Origin: Tubulinosema ratisbonensis
Lineage: Eukaryota; Microsporidia; Tubulinosematidae
DNA: 30,037 nucleotides
Reading direction: 5' to 3'
NCBI GenBank assembly: GCA_004000155.1
Contig: RCSS01000062.1
Span: 1-30,037, forward strand
Position 1 is the first letter of the stretch, and the number at the start of each line of letters is the position of its first letter. Below, in pieces: positions 1 to 9,600 of the stretch. The notes beneath the pieces were generated by a model. It saw nothing but the letters and a program-made list of their open reading frames with translations, was not told the origin of the DNA and searched no databases. A program made the translations under genes and the position numbers.

Positions 1-1610
1 CAAAGAAGAACCTTATCAATAACTGGTCAGAAAAAGATACAGAAATACTCAAGGACATCTTACAAGACATAAAAAGGAATACACAATTATATAGCCCAGA
101 TTATACAAAACTATTTAACGCATATAGCGATGCAAGTAACGAAGGAATAAGTTGTATTATCACACAAGAAAAAGGACTAATAGGAATCTACAGTAATAAC
201 TTATTAATGCAGAAAGAAGATGTACGATTGTGGAAAAGGAATGTATGGCATTAATCTTAGGAATTCAACATTTCCGAAACATCCTGATTAATTGCAAAAT
301 AATACTACATACGGATAGCAAAAACATTACCTACATTAAAGATATAAGCACTAACCGGTACCAAAGATGAAAGTTAATATTAGAAGAATATGATTATGAA
401 ATAAAACATGTAACAGGAAAGGAAAATTTATGCGCCGATTATTTTAGCCGAAATTTAATTATCTTACAGACTAAGCAAGAATTTAGAAATAAAACACTGG
501 ATTTTATAGCTAATTTACAAAAAAAATCTGTTTATTACAATCAAAAAACACTTAAAGAACAGAATTCAGTGGAATTTAAATGCAAATTAAATAAGTCTAT
601 ATTAGTAAACCAGTATAAACAGATATTTTTTACAAAGATATTACAAAAGATATAATTACTGAAATACATAAAAACTTAAAACATCCTGGAGCATCTAAAT
701 TAAACAATACAATTAAACAAGAAATTTACGCACCAAATTACAAGAAAGAATCAAGGAAGTAGTTAGTACTTGCAAAGCATGCTGGAAATGCAAACATTAC
801 AAAAATAATACTGGAAGATTTGAAAATTTTATTATAACAAAAAAACCAAAGGCAATCATAGCCAGTGACATTCTTGGACCTATTATTGATCCAAACTATA
901 CAAAAAACAACAAAAAATACATACTTACCGTCATAGATATTTTTACAAGATATACAAGACTATTTGTTTTGGATAATATAAAAACAACTGAAGTAACTTA
1001 GAAGATAAATAAATTTTTTAAAGAAGAATTCATCCCATTACAAATAATCAAAGACCAAGGAAGACAATATACTATTAAACTCTTTAAAACTTTATGTCAA
1101 GATCACAATGTACAACACAAATTAATATGCGCACACAAACCTACAGCTAATGGAGTAGCGAAGAGAATTAACAGCAGCCTACAAGTAATACTGAGAAAAA
1201 ACAGAAACAAATATTCTCTTAAAGCAACGGTGCAGCAAGCCGAATTTTATCTTAATAACACCTACAACCGCAGTATTAATAATATTCCAATAAAACTCCA
1301 CAAAGGAGAGATACTTTTTAGAATAAAAGCTCCTTAAAAAATCGATTTAATAAGAACTTATGAAACATGCAGAAAAATGAAGGAACGAGACTTAGAGAGA
1401 TCTAATATTAAGAGGAAACAGCAGCTAGGAATAAGGATAAAAGATGTGGTAATGATAAAAACACACTTACCCAATAAATTAAACTATATTTGGGAGGGCC
1501 TTTATGTGATTGAATACACAAAGGCAAATAACAATATTTTCTTAGTAGACAAGGGAAATGTTAAAGTATGGCAGTCACTTAGAAATCTTCGATTGGTTAG
1601 GAGGGGGTAG
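1..1610 (+). pseudogene. Ty3/gypsy retrotransposon pol relic (RNase H and integrase), 5' part outside window
   Basis: Decayed pol gene of a Ty3/gypsy LTR retrotransposon, read across several frames. Positions 3-218 give the start of RNase H (a YSDAS motif). The frame changes near 211-221, and the rest of RNase H follows, with HTDSKN and VTGKEN..ADYFSR motifs and a TGA at 368-370 where the family usually has Trp. The integrase HHCC zinc finger (H..H near 670-690, CKAC near 770) spans another frame change. The integrase core keeps the first Asp (ASDILG, about 866) and the second Asp (KDQG, about 1053), but the catalytic Glu position is Lys (GVAKR, AAG at 1161-1163). Further stops interrupt at about 1000 and 1335. 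The last 77 codons (1377-1610) are open and form the integrase C-terminal region. gag, protease and most of the reverse transcriptase lie left of the window or are lost. Family is certain; the element is inactive. Confidence 0.9.
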
Positions 1611-1612
1611 GA
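1599..1612 (+). other. Polypurine tract of the Ty3/gypsy element
   Basis: A purine-rich run with a G5 core sits immediately before the TGTCG start of the LTR and right after the end of the integrase reading frame (one T interrupts it). This is the expected place for the plus-strand primer of reverse transcription. Confidence 0.75.
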
Positions 1613-1736
1613 TGTCGTGATGGGGGTTAGGTTATGAATTTCTAGAAAAAAGATAATCTAAAAATAATTATTTAAATAAACCCTACTTACATGAAAGATT
1701 TTAATTTAACAAACAAACATCTAAATAACTACGTCA
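1613..1736 (+). repeat. 3' LTR (recognisable part) of the Ty3/gypsy element
   Basis: Begins with TGTCG right after the polypurine tract, as an LTR should. About 124 bases are repeated in inverted orientation at 2190-2315 with only about ten differences. Beyond 1736 the two copies diverge, so the true 3' end of the LTR is not visible: it may continue, or one copy may be truncated here. Confidence 0.75.
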
Positions 1737-1999
1737 ATATATTAAACTAAATGGTTTAAATGCATACATACTAAAAAAACTTAGAATTATTATAAATTAG
1801 CTTAAAATTATTGACCTAGTACTATATACATCGAAAATTTGTTATAGTAGAAACCTTGATTTAATTTTTATACTTGGTTATAATATTATTCAATTTCCTT
1901 ATCTAACTTAACTATAGAAAATGTAGTTAAAAGATAGTGACTTGTTGTTTAAAAATATTCTTTTTGAAATTTTTTAAACATTATTAATACAGGGGTTTT

Positions 2000-2109
2000 C
2001 ATTCTTATAAACACCTTTTTTCATTCTTATAAACACCTTTTTTCATTTTAATAAACACATTTTTTAATTTTAATAAACACCTTTTTTCATTTTAATAAAC
2101 TCCTTTGTT
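2000..2109. repeat. Five-unit 22-bp tandem repeat
   Basis: Five head-to-tail 22-base units start at 2000, 2022, 2044, 2066 and 2088. The first two are identical, and the later ones carry a few substitutions. Each unit holds a TAAACACC-like core followed by T6. The array lies between the two inverted LTR copies and may belong to the 3' part of the LTR on the minus strand. There are no unique spacers, so it is not a CRISPR array. Confidence 0.9.
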
Positions 2110-2189
2110 CAAACTNATTATTTCGAATGTAACTTGACCTGGGATGACCTTGTTTATCCCTGGGTTTCTGTTGTCTCTTAAATTCAAGC

Positions 2190-2315
2190 TGACGTAGTTT
2201 TTTGGGGTGTTTGTTTGTTAAATTAAAATCTTTTATGAAAGTAGGGTTTATTTAAACTAATTATTTTTAAATTATCTTTTATCTAGAAATTCATAACCTA
2301 ACCCCCCTCACGACA
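2190..2315 (-). repeat. Second LTR copy, inverted (solo LTR or LTR fragment)
   Basis: Read on the minus strand from 2315 it starts TGTCG and matches 1613-1736 over its length at roughly 90 percent. No polypurine tract lies outside the 2315 end, so this is either the outer end of a 5' LTR or a solo LTR. An N at 2116 lies just beyond it. Confidence 0.75.
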
Positions 2316-2351
2316 ATATATTATTTTTTTTTGTGCAAATATTTTTTATTA

Positions 2352-3797
2352 CAGGGTTATGCGAAAAGCTATACAGAATTATGCAATGTGTTATGCAAAA
2401 TGTTATGCAAAAATTATGAAATGAGATTTGCAAAATTATTTAAGTAGTTATGCAAAAATAATTAAAAAAAATATCATAATAAATTTATTAAAATATTAAT
2501 ATTTTTATTAAATTATTCAGTTATACTTAATTTAATTATAGAAATGGCTGTTTTACCAAAGCCTTTTCAACGTATTCTCTCATGTTTGAAACCACCCGCT
2601 GAACTTACTGGAATCTTCATATAAAAAGTCAACTATTTTAAATATTAAATCATCTAAAGTTCCAAAAACGTTATCAGAAGATTTTAATTGTGATTTTAAA
2701 TATGAAAAATATTCCTCAAAAGGATTCAAATGAGGTAAGTAAAGAGGCAGAACCCTGTAACTGATATTTTTCTCATCAAATAACTCAATTACGTCGCTTT
2801 TTTTGTAAAATCTGCAATTATCTAATACCAAAATATCGTAAAGATTTAAACTTTTATGATGTACTAAGTATTCGTTTATAAAGTGTATAAACTGATCTCC
2901 ATCAAAAGGGTTTTCTGAAATTTTAAAAGCTAAAACATTACTGTTCTTTATAGCAACCATGACTGATAAGTTTTTACCTTTGTTTGACTTAACTGTTCTT
3001 ATCGCTTTCCTATTTATAGGACTATATCCATGTTTCTTTGATTGGTTCATGTTTACTCCCGTTTCATCAAGAAAAACTAAGTTGCTATCTGGAATAAAAT
3101 CTACATTCATGTCAAATCCTTGTCTCTTTCGATATTTTTAGGCGAGTTTCGATCTTCAGGAACCAGCACAAGTCTTTTTCTTGAATATTTATCGACTTTA
3201 AGATTCTTAAAACTGCTGACTGGATTTTGTTTATGCTGAACTTGAAAAGTTCAAAGGATATTTCTGTTTGAGTATAGGAGGCATGTTAATTAGTATACCA
3301 GAAATTTTAGTTTTAACTATGCTTTGCATCATCCGTCTTTTATTTCTTAGAGGAGCTACGACTTGTCATCAAATAAATTATTATAAATTTATCAGCAATT
3401 TTGTATGCGGCTCTCAAAGAAAGCTTTACATCTTCAGCTATTTTCTGCATGGTAAGATTTCTTCTTATTCTCCGGACGATATCAATTGTAATTTTTTGCC
3501 GTTTCTTTCTTTTTTTTGGCGTTTACTGCGACATTAAAATTTGACTCTCCACCAGAATTCTTGTTGTTCATAAGTAAGGTTCAAATTATTAAATTGGTAT
3601 AAAAATTATATCAATATTAGAACTAAAAATAACTTAATAATTTTAAAAATTTACAATTATAAATTTATTTATTCTAGCATAATATATTGCATAATTTTGC
3701 ACATTTTTGCATATCTCATTGCATTTTTTTGCATATCTTTTCGAAAAATTTTGCACAACATTTTGTATAAATTTGCATATGTTTTTGCATAACCCTG
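2352..3797 (-). mobile_element. Tc1/mariner-type DNA transposon with terminal inverted repeats and TA target duplication
   Basis: Bounded by an exact 11-bp inverted repeat, CAGGGTTATGC at 2352-2362 and its complement at 3787-3797, continuing imperfectly to about 17 bp. Both ends abut TA (2350-2351 and 3798-3799), the target site duplicated by Tc1/mariner elements. Total length is 1446 bp. Both subterminal regions (2352-2455 and about 3675-3797) carry many copies of a TATGCAAAA-like motif, probable transposase contacts. The interior holds one frameshifted DDE transposase. The right end is only 55 bp upstream of the start codon at 3853. Confidence 0.88.
2536..3571 (-). pseudogene. Tc1/mariner DD34E transposase, frameshifted
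   Basis: The largest intact block (2580-3110) is the DDE catalytic domain. It contains FLDETG (first Asp), VLDNCRFYKK (second Asp) and LPHLNPFEE (catalytic Glu), with 34 residues between the last two, so the triad is preserved and of Tc1-like DD34E spacing. Upstream, a probable start at 3571 and a helix-turn-helix region (IRRNLTMQKIAEDVKLSLRA) are separated by frame changes and by stops between 3110 and 3360. Downstream, a frame change near 2583 moves the last 15 or so codons, ending near 2536, into another frame. It once encoded the enzyme that moves the element at 2352-3797. It cannot now be translated as one protein. Confidence 0.85.
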
Positions 3798-3852
3798 TAA
3801 GTAACAAATTTTATTTAATTTTTATTAAAAAAATAAAATATTTTTAAATTAA

Positions 3853-4515
3853 ATGAGTAAAATTAAAAATTGCGAGGAAATAAGGGATGAAATATTTAAA
3901 ATGTTAGATAATTACATTTATAAACTAAAAAAATTTGCTAAAAAACCAAGCTTTTTATACGATAAAGAAAAGGAACACCTTCTTAATGAAATTTCATTAC
4001 TTAAGTTGAATTCAGAAAATGAATACATTAAAAATGAACATTTTGTAAATGAGATAACTAAATTAACCAATTATATAAAAGAAGATACTCTTGCTTATGA
4101 AAAAGAATTGCAACTTATTGCAGAAAAGGTGCCGATTCTTAAAGAAAAGGCGTTTTGTATTGATCAATTAAATGAAGAACTAAAAAGAATTACCTCCAAA
4201 CACAATATTTTAAATGTCAAATTTATTGAACGAGAAAAAGAAGACGCAATTTGGAAAGAAAAGGCAGTTAGACAAGCAAATAATTTTAGAAAGTATCTTG
4301 GTATTAACATAGCACCAGAGGTAAAACATGTGCTAAGAGTCACCTTTTATCTACAAGAAGAATGTTTTTTCTTAATTAATTTTGAAAATAATCCTAAAAT
4401 AATTGATATATTTCCTTTTATTATTTCTGTAGAAGAAGCACAGGTGGAATATGAAAAATTGAATGATTTTTATGAGTTTTGTAAATTTATCAGAAAAATT
4501 TTTAGAAAAATATGA
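3853..4515 (+). CDS. Spc25-like kinetochore protein, copy A
   Basis: 220 residues. Residues 1-140 are charged and helical with the look of a coiled coil. Residues 145-220 form a compact C-terminal domain with YLGI..., a strand-rich FYLQEECFFLINFENNP stretch and a closing DFYEFCKFIRKIF helix. This layout (coiled coil plus C-terminal RWD-type domain ending in an R-K-x-F helix) fits Spc25, the Ndc80-complex subunit that anchors microtubule-binding Ndc80/Nuf2 to the inner kinetochore. The assignment is by pattern only. The gene is a paralogue of 6314-7015: the last 75 residues are mostly identical, while the coiled coils have diverged strongly. A Tc1/mariner element ends 55 bp before the ATG, so the native promoter may be displaced. 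The alternative is an uncharacterised microsporidian coiled-coil family. Confidence 0.6.
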   Translation: MSKIKNCEEIRDEIFKMLDNYIYKLKKFAKKPSFLYDKEKEHLLNEISLLKLNSENEYIKNEHFVNEITKLTNYIKEDTLAYEKELQLIAEKVPILKEKAFCIDQLNEELKRITSKHNILNVKFIEREKEDAIWKEKAVRQANNFRKYLGINIAPEVKHVLRVTFYLQEECFFLINFENNPKIIDIFPFIISVEEAQVEYEKLNDFYEFCKFIRKIFRKI

Positions 4516-4867
4516 CTAAGTAAAAATATGTTTTTTTTAAATAAAAATCTTTTTAGTTATTTGTGTTTTTTAGTGCTTAAATTTAAAGACATTTTTTTAA
4601 TTTTGCAAGGATGATTGTTTAAAATTAATTTAAAACTTGAATGTTTTTGTAAATTCAAATTTTTTATTTATGAAAATTCTATAAACTAAATCAAACTAAC
4701 TTAAAATCAATGTTTTTGATATTATACCTATGTTTTTATAAAATACAATTGTCTTATTTCTTATTTTACTTGAGAATGAGAAATTTAGTCGAAGATCTTA
4801 TGATATGCTTTTAAAAATTATAAAACATACATTCGTTTAGAAACATATGGTTAAATATTTTTTGAGA

Positions 4868-4975
4868 TAACTAGGTATAGCCAAATATAATGCAACCCTA
4901 TTACCTGTTAACGCCTATTTCATTCTGTCTATTGACTGCCTAAGTCTGCCTTAGCTTGCAAGCACTAGTAACAGA
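4868..4975 (-). repeat. SINE-like retroposon, divergent 5' part
   Basis: Matches the first half (minus orientation) of the 224-bp family member at 19394-19617. The shared TATTGACTG(A/C)CTAAGTCT block at about 4929-4946 is clear, and the 5' boundary falls at the same place (GTAACAG, about 4968-4975). The tail half is missing or unrecognisable. Confidence 0.6.
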
Positions 4976-5507
4976 AAGAAGTAGTAAAGTAGTGTTTATG
5001 TATCGAAATGAAGCTTTGATGTTATTTACGAGTTTTTCTATTGCTTGGTAATTTAAATCATTGTATACTCTAGATGTTATCAAACAAACAAATCTATAAC
5101 GAATTTTTAAAAATCAACTTTTTTTATTATTATGAATTATAAAAAAAATTATAGTTTTATTAGTTTTGTAGCTTAACAAAATTTTAAAGATTTTAGCTTA
5201 AACTTAATGAATTAAGCATTGTTTAAAATGTTTTTACATCAAATTTGCAACGATATATTCCTCTAAATTATATTTAAAATAATATCTAAATTAATATAAA
5301 CACAATAATAGACTTATTTAGTTTTAGTTATTTATCTTTATAATTACTTAAAATAAAAGATAAAAAATTAACTCTAATTTTGACTATAAATAGTTGTTTC
5401 AATAAGTTTATTAAAAGAATGTGTGTTTTCATGGTTTTTATGGGGCGCCGTGTAATTTAATTGGTCAGTTTAAATGGAAAAGGTCTCGAACTTTTGCTTT
5501 AAAAGGA

Positions 5508-5590
5508 AAATTAATAAATAAACCCTAGTATCATGAAGTCTTTTTATTTAAATAACTTTGATAAACAAAATATCAGGCGCCACCTCAGTT
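5508..5590 (+). repeat. Possible LTR fragment of a related element
   Basis: Shares an AAATAAACCCTA core, then a CATGAA..TTTTATTTAA-like run and ...AACAAA, with the LTR copies at 1613-1736 and 2190-2315, in the same order and spacing. No polypurine tract or partner LTR is visible. Weak evidence. Confidence 0.35.
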
Positions 5591-6313
5591 TTATTTATAT
5601 TTATGACTCTTTTTTCATGGGAATAAGATATAATCATTAAGTTTGATTTGACAAAAACCTGAAATTAAATAATAAAATCTAATACTAATGATTTTTTTGA
5701 TACAAGCTATAAAGAAGAATGAAATTATCAGGTAGTTTTAAATTAATTAGGAAAGAAATGTCATTATTAGGAATATATATGATTTTTAAATTAATTTTCT
5801 GTGGTATCTTAGCGACAGTACACAGTATCGAAGGATCTCGAAATACTATTATACATTTAGTATCTTACAAAAGGCTTTTATCAAAGGTTCTCTCATATTT
5901 ACTAAAAATAGATGATTATTTATTTTCAAATTAGTAATTTTTTAGAAAATTTTTTTAAGAATATGTTCATATTTATAGTTAATTATTTAAAAAATTATCA
6001 AGATATAAAAGCTCAAAATCCTATTTAATATATTAAGATAGAGATTTGATTTCTTTATTTTTATATAAAATATTAGAATGATTTAAAATATTACAAAATA
6101 AATAAGTATTATTCATTCATTTAAAGACATTATTTAAATTAAAATATAAATATAATCTTCAATTTTTTATTTAATTCAGGTTAAATAAAATTGTATTAAA
6201 TAAATATTTAATTATAAAAAAATGATCCTTAAAATAAAATATATTTTATTTTTTAATTAAATGCAACTTTAAAAAAACATTTAATTTATTTTTAATTTAT
6301 TTATCAACCTTTA

Positions 6314-7015
6314 ATGGATGAAAGTATTAAAATCATAGAGGAATTAAAAGATCAAATATTTGAAAGATTAGACAAATACATTGATAACTTAAGAAAATTT
6401 AGCATTAATTGTGATAGTAAATTTGGTCCGCAGAAAGAAACTCTATCTAATGATATAGAAAGAATCAGTATTGAATTAGAAGACACAAGTTCGCGCAACA
6501 AAACACTTATAGAAGAATGTGCAAAGATTTCTTTATACATCAAGGAAGATAGTGAAGGGTTACAAAAAGAATTAACACTTATCCAAGAAAGAGAGCCATT
6601 TTTAAAAGAAAAAGGAGCAAAATTAGAACCAATAAAAGAAGAATCTGAAAGAATTGCAAGAAAATTAGAGCTAATTAATTTAGTTTACAGTAAAAGAGAG
6701 GAAGAAGACAAAATTTGGAAAGAAAAATGCACCTTACAAGCAGAAAATTTTAGAAAGTATTTAGGAATAGACATTAAACCAGTGGTTAAACATGTTTTAA
6801 AGGTTATTTTTTACTTGGAAGAAGAGTGTTATTTTTTAATTAATTTTGAAAATAATCCCAAGATAATTGATTTATTTCCCATAGTAATATCCATAGAAGA
6901 AGCACAGCTAGAATACAAAAGGTTAGATGATTTTTATGAGTTTTGTAAATGGATAAGAAAACTTTTTAGCGAAAATTTAATACTTTTAAGAAAAGAGAAT
7001 TTAAATATTATTTAA
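6314..7015 (+). CDS. Spc25-like kinetochore protein, copy B
   Basis: 233 residues, paralogue of the gene at 3853. Residues 1-145 are a charged helical coiled coil. Residues 148-225 form the conserved domain (YLGIDIKP..KHVLKVIFYLEEECYFLINFENNP, then DFYEFCKWIRKLF). The pattern fits Spc25 of the Ndc80 kinetochore complex, as for copy A. The C-terminal domain is far better conserved between the copies than the coiled coil, which implies that selection acts on the globular domain in at least one of them. The last 15 residues after the LF helix are extra relative to copy A. Its upstream region is ordinary AT-rich spacer with a CCT just before the ATG and no transposon, so this is more likely the ancestral copy. 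Confidence 0.6.
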   Translation: MDESIKIIEELKDQIFERLDKYIDNLRKFSINCDSKFGPQKETLSNDIERISIELEDTSSRNKTLIEECAKISLYIKEDSEGLQKELTLIQEREPFLKEKGAKLEPIKEESERIARKLELINLVYSKREEEDKIWKEKCTLQAENFRKYLGIDIKPVVKHVLKVIFYLEEECYFLINFENNPKIIDLFPIVISIEEAQLEYKRLDDFYEFCKWIRKLFSENLILLRKENLNII

Positions 7016-7479
7016 AGAATAAAGGTGTAAGAATTTTTTTTGATTTTTTTAAATTGAACAGTTTTAATATTCTTAAAGCTAAAATCCTCATAAAAAATAT
7101 AAATCATTAACAAACATTATAAAATTTGTTCTATCATTTTTAACAAATATTAAAATTTTATATTTTTTAAAGAAATTTTTTAATCACAAGAATATTAAAT
7201 AGTGCATGAGGGTGAAAGACTCGCGGTATCTTGAGCTATATTTAAGTATGGAGAAACATATTTCACCTTATTTTTTTGTCGACTAGGTATTTATATTCTT
7301 ATATAGAAGGTATAGCGAAAAGATCTTCGTATGGATTTCTTATCCCTAGGCAACAAAAAAAACAAGAATATTAAATTAACAAACTTATAAATATTTTTAT
7401 GAAATAATCTTACACATAAAACTATTTTATAAAAATACTTATATTCTAAATTATATAATTTTTCATTAAAACCAATTTA
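7016..7479. other. Convergent spacer holding a retroposon
   Basis: The 464-bp space between the 3' ends of the Spc25-like copy B and sec24. The only structure is the SINE-like element at 7201-7362 with its duplicated target. The rest is A/T low complexity. Confidence 0.7.
7187..7376 (+). mobile_element. SINE-like retroposon with perfect 14-bp target-site duplication
   Basis: The insert is 7201-7362 and ends in CCTAGGCAAC plus A8. It is flanked by identical 14-base copies CAAGAATATTAAAT at 7187-7200 and 7363-7376. It matches the minus-strand member at 19394-19617 through its 3' 150 bases, and lacks that copy's 5' end and an internal stretch of about 18 bases. Poly(A) tail plus target duplication plus 5' truncation is the signature of target-primed reverse transcription. 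Confidence 0.88.
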
Positions 7480-9600
7480 TTAATCTTTTTTCCTAACATT
7501 AAAATGTAAATCTCTGATAAAATTTTCATAAGAAAGTTGTCCATGTAAATCATCTTCAATAAAATAACTAAAGAATTCATTTTCATAAAAACTATTTTCT
7601 TCTATAAAAATCACAGGTGAAGCATAAAAATATTCACTTTGGATTTCTTCTACAAGCTGAACAAAAACTTTGTTCTCTTCTAAGTTACCTTCCATAATCT
7701 CACTTTTTAACTCATCTAACACTTCTTTACCAAAATAAACATATATTTTCTCAGAATTATCTAAAATATAAACTTCACTTTGCTGTATTACACTAAAAGA
7801 TAAACTTAAAAGTTCAGTAGAATCTAAATTTTTAGTGGTAAAATAATCTGAAAAAGAAATAAGCCTTGGGTAGAAATACCTTAATGTTTTTAAAACAGAG
7901 GCACTTATTAAATTTTGGAAAGAACCAAATTTCTGATCAGTGTTGAACAAAGCACTTTTTTTCATTGACTGAACCAATAAAGGAAGAAGTTTTAATGATT
8001 CTGGAATGTGCAAATGGGTTGGTAAAGGATCTTTTGCACACTTTTGTCTGTAATAAGAATATATTTTTATTAAAGTTTCATCCACATTTTTAATTTTACT
8101 TTTAAAATTTTCAAAATCTCCCAAAACTGATTTTACAAAAATACAAAAAATAGAATCAAAGCAAAGATTGTTGAATATTAAAGAAGTGTCAGAAGTGACT
8201 GGTAATCCTAAATTACAAACCAAAACATACTTTTTTGAATCTTCCTTGTAATAATTTAGAATAATTTGGAAATAAACTTTGTCTTGATTTATGTCTTCAT
8301 CAATAAAGAATGATGCACACACGGTTGATTTAGTATCCATGTGTGAAAATAGACTGATGGAGGTACCTTCTGTGTCTCCACTCCCGAATATTTCTTTTTT
8401 TCCTATTTGATCACTGGTTTTGATTTGTAAACTAACACCATAAACGCTCTTTTCACTCCATAAATTGTATAATTGGATGTACAAATCATCAGTACTGTTC
8501 ACAAATTTGCTAATCTTTCCGTTAGAAAAATGTACAATCCTCTCCAAATAATCATTCTGCCCAATGGTAAACAAATTGATATTAACTCTATTACTAATTA
8601 AAACATCCTTAATCATTCCTGTTTCTTCATTCTCTTTGCTATTCGAAGTAAAAAGTGCTACTTTACTTCCCACAAAAAAATTTCCTAATTGGCTTAAATA
8701 TTTAATAAGTGGTTTAACACTAGCAATACTATTTTTAGGTTTAACATTATTTCTCAAATAGTCAAACAATTTACTTTTATCTTCTAAGTCAAATAAAATG
8801 TCTGGGCTACAAAAAGGTAAATCATTTAAATCACTAATTCTTTCTTCATAAATTATCCCATTTTTTATTTTTAAAATAGAAATTTCACTTGTAAAAATTA
8901 AAAAAGAAACATTTTCAAAGTTTCTTTCTTCCAATACTTTTTCAATTGAATCTAATATTTGTGAGTAATAATTTGTATTGACTGTAATCTTAGATACTTC
9001 TATACAAAACACAAAAACAGGTGGAAGGTATTCTTCTTGGTTGAAATATTCTTCATTTACAATATTTTTCTTTTTTAAATATCCTTTTCTTTCCTTAAGT
9101 TTGTATTCAGCTGTTACAAAATTATAATCCTTGGATGCTTTGTTAAAATTTCCACATAAATTACATTTAAACCCTTTTAAAGGTTCAAACAAATTAGAAT
9201 AAGAATTGAAATACCCCAAACACTGTGTACACTGCACAGGTTCATCAAGGATCTCATTAAAAAAGCTTTTATTGTTAAATGGAGTGATTATCAAAGAAAG
9301 AGGTGCACCTAAACTGTCCAAATAGTAATTCTCTTTAGGTATGTAATACATGGTACTTCTTACCATATGAGGATCAGTGTTTAATGTTTCTGTGACATGA
9401 AAATTTGTTGTGCAGAATGGGGGCATTCCTACAGAAGTATCGTAGTACGAAAATGAAATATTCTTTTTTATTTCTGTGTTAAACACAGGTACCATAATTT
9501 TATTAGTCTTTTCCTCACTTGAAAAATGAGGTGGTTTTAAAGAGAAAGGTGTTTCTTTTGATTTTTGTTCTTTAGGCATATTTTTTGTAAATTCAGTCAT
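7480..9600 (-). CDS. SEC24: COPII coat cargo-selection subunit Sec24
   Basis: 706 residues. Sec24 pairs with Sec23 on ER membranes and binds cargo sorting signals during COPII vesicle budding. A short N-terminal tail is followed by FVRST/IP-type conserved sequence (MVRSTMYYIP, about 79-88), then a Cys4 zinc finger at C124, C127, C146 and C149 and an F/WxxNLC context typical of Sec24. A vWA-like trunk (about 190-400), beta-sandwich and helical regions (400-600) and a gelsolin-like C-terminus (...FIEEN...LSYENFIRDLH) follow. The spacing after the zinc finger and the VRST-IP block favour Sec24 over Sec23. It is shorter than the yeast protein (about 926 residues), mainly through loss of the disordered N-terminal extension. 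The start at 9600 is supported by a CCC tract 4 nt upstream (complement of GGG at 9605-9607). Confidence 0.9.
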   Translation of the reverse strand: MTEFTKNMPKEQKSKETPFSLKPPHFSSEEKTNKIMVPVFNTEIKKNISFSYYDTSVGMPPFCTTNFHVTETLNTDPHMVRSTMYYIPKENYYLDSLGAPLSLIITPFNNKSFFNEILDEPVQCTQCLGYFNSYSNLFEPLKGFKCNLCGNFNKASKDYNFVTAEYKLKERKGYLKKKNIVNEEYFNQEEYLPPVFVFCIEVSKITVNTNYYSQILDSIEKVLEERNFENVSFLIFTSEISILKIKNGIIYEERISDLNDLPFCSPDILFDLEDKSKLFDYLRNNVKPKNSIASVKPLIKYLSQLGNFFVGSKVALFTSNSKENEETGMIKDVLISNRVNINLFTIGQNDYLERIVHFSNGKISKFVNSTDDLYIQLYNLWSEKSVYGVSLQIKTSDQIGKKEIFGSGDTEGTSISLFSHMDTKSTVCASFFIDEDINQDKVYFQIILNYYKEDSKKYVLVCNLGLPVTSDTSLIFNNLCFDSIFCIFVKSVLGDFENFKSKIKNVDETLIKIYSYYRQKCAKDPLPTHLHIPESLKLLPLLVQSMKKSALFNTDQKFGSFQNLISASVLKTLRYFYPRLISFSDYFTTKNLDSTELLSLSFSVIQQSEVYILDNSEKIYVYFGKEVLDELKSEIMEGNLEENKVFVQLVEEIQSEYFYASPVIFIEENSFYENEFFSYFIEDDLHGQLSYENFIRDLHFNVRKKD

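Larger units (their letters stand above)
4516..6313. other. 1.8-kb AT-rich spacer with repeat remnants
   Basis: No convincing gene. It holds a divergent SINE-like copy (about 4868-4975, minus), a stretch at 5508-5590 resembling part of the LTR at 1613-1736 (shared AAATAAACCCTA core followed by a similar 50-base tail), and two GGCGCC palindromes 132 bp apart (5444 and 5576) that stand out in this composition. A 71-codon open frame at 5719-5934 has no recognisable domain and is probably chance or relic. The 3' half is low-complexity A/T leading into the gene at 6314. Confidence 0.6.

Noticed and set aside
2000..2109. Possible CRISPR-like array
   Set aside because: The units abut directly without unique spacers, and the genome is eukaryotic.
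3268..3537. 89-codon plus-strand open frame
   Set aside because: It lies antisense to the N-terminal part of the transposase pseudogene, whose helix-turn-helix is readable on the minus strand.
5444..5581. Two GGCGCC palindromes as a possible primer-binding site or LTR border
   Set aside because: No matching tRNA 3' end and no second LTR could be shown.
5719..5934. 71-codon open frame starting MKLSGSFKLIRKEM
   Set aside because: No domain, no start signal and flanking repeat debris. Its length is within chance for this region, so it is mentioned only in the spacer entry.
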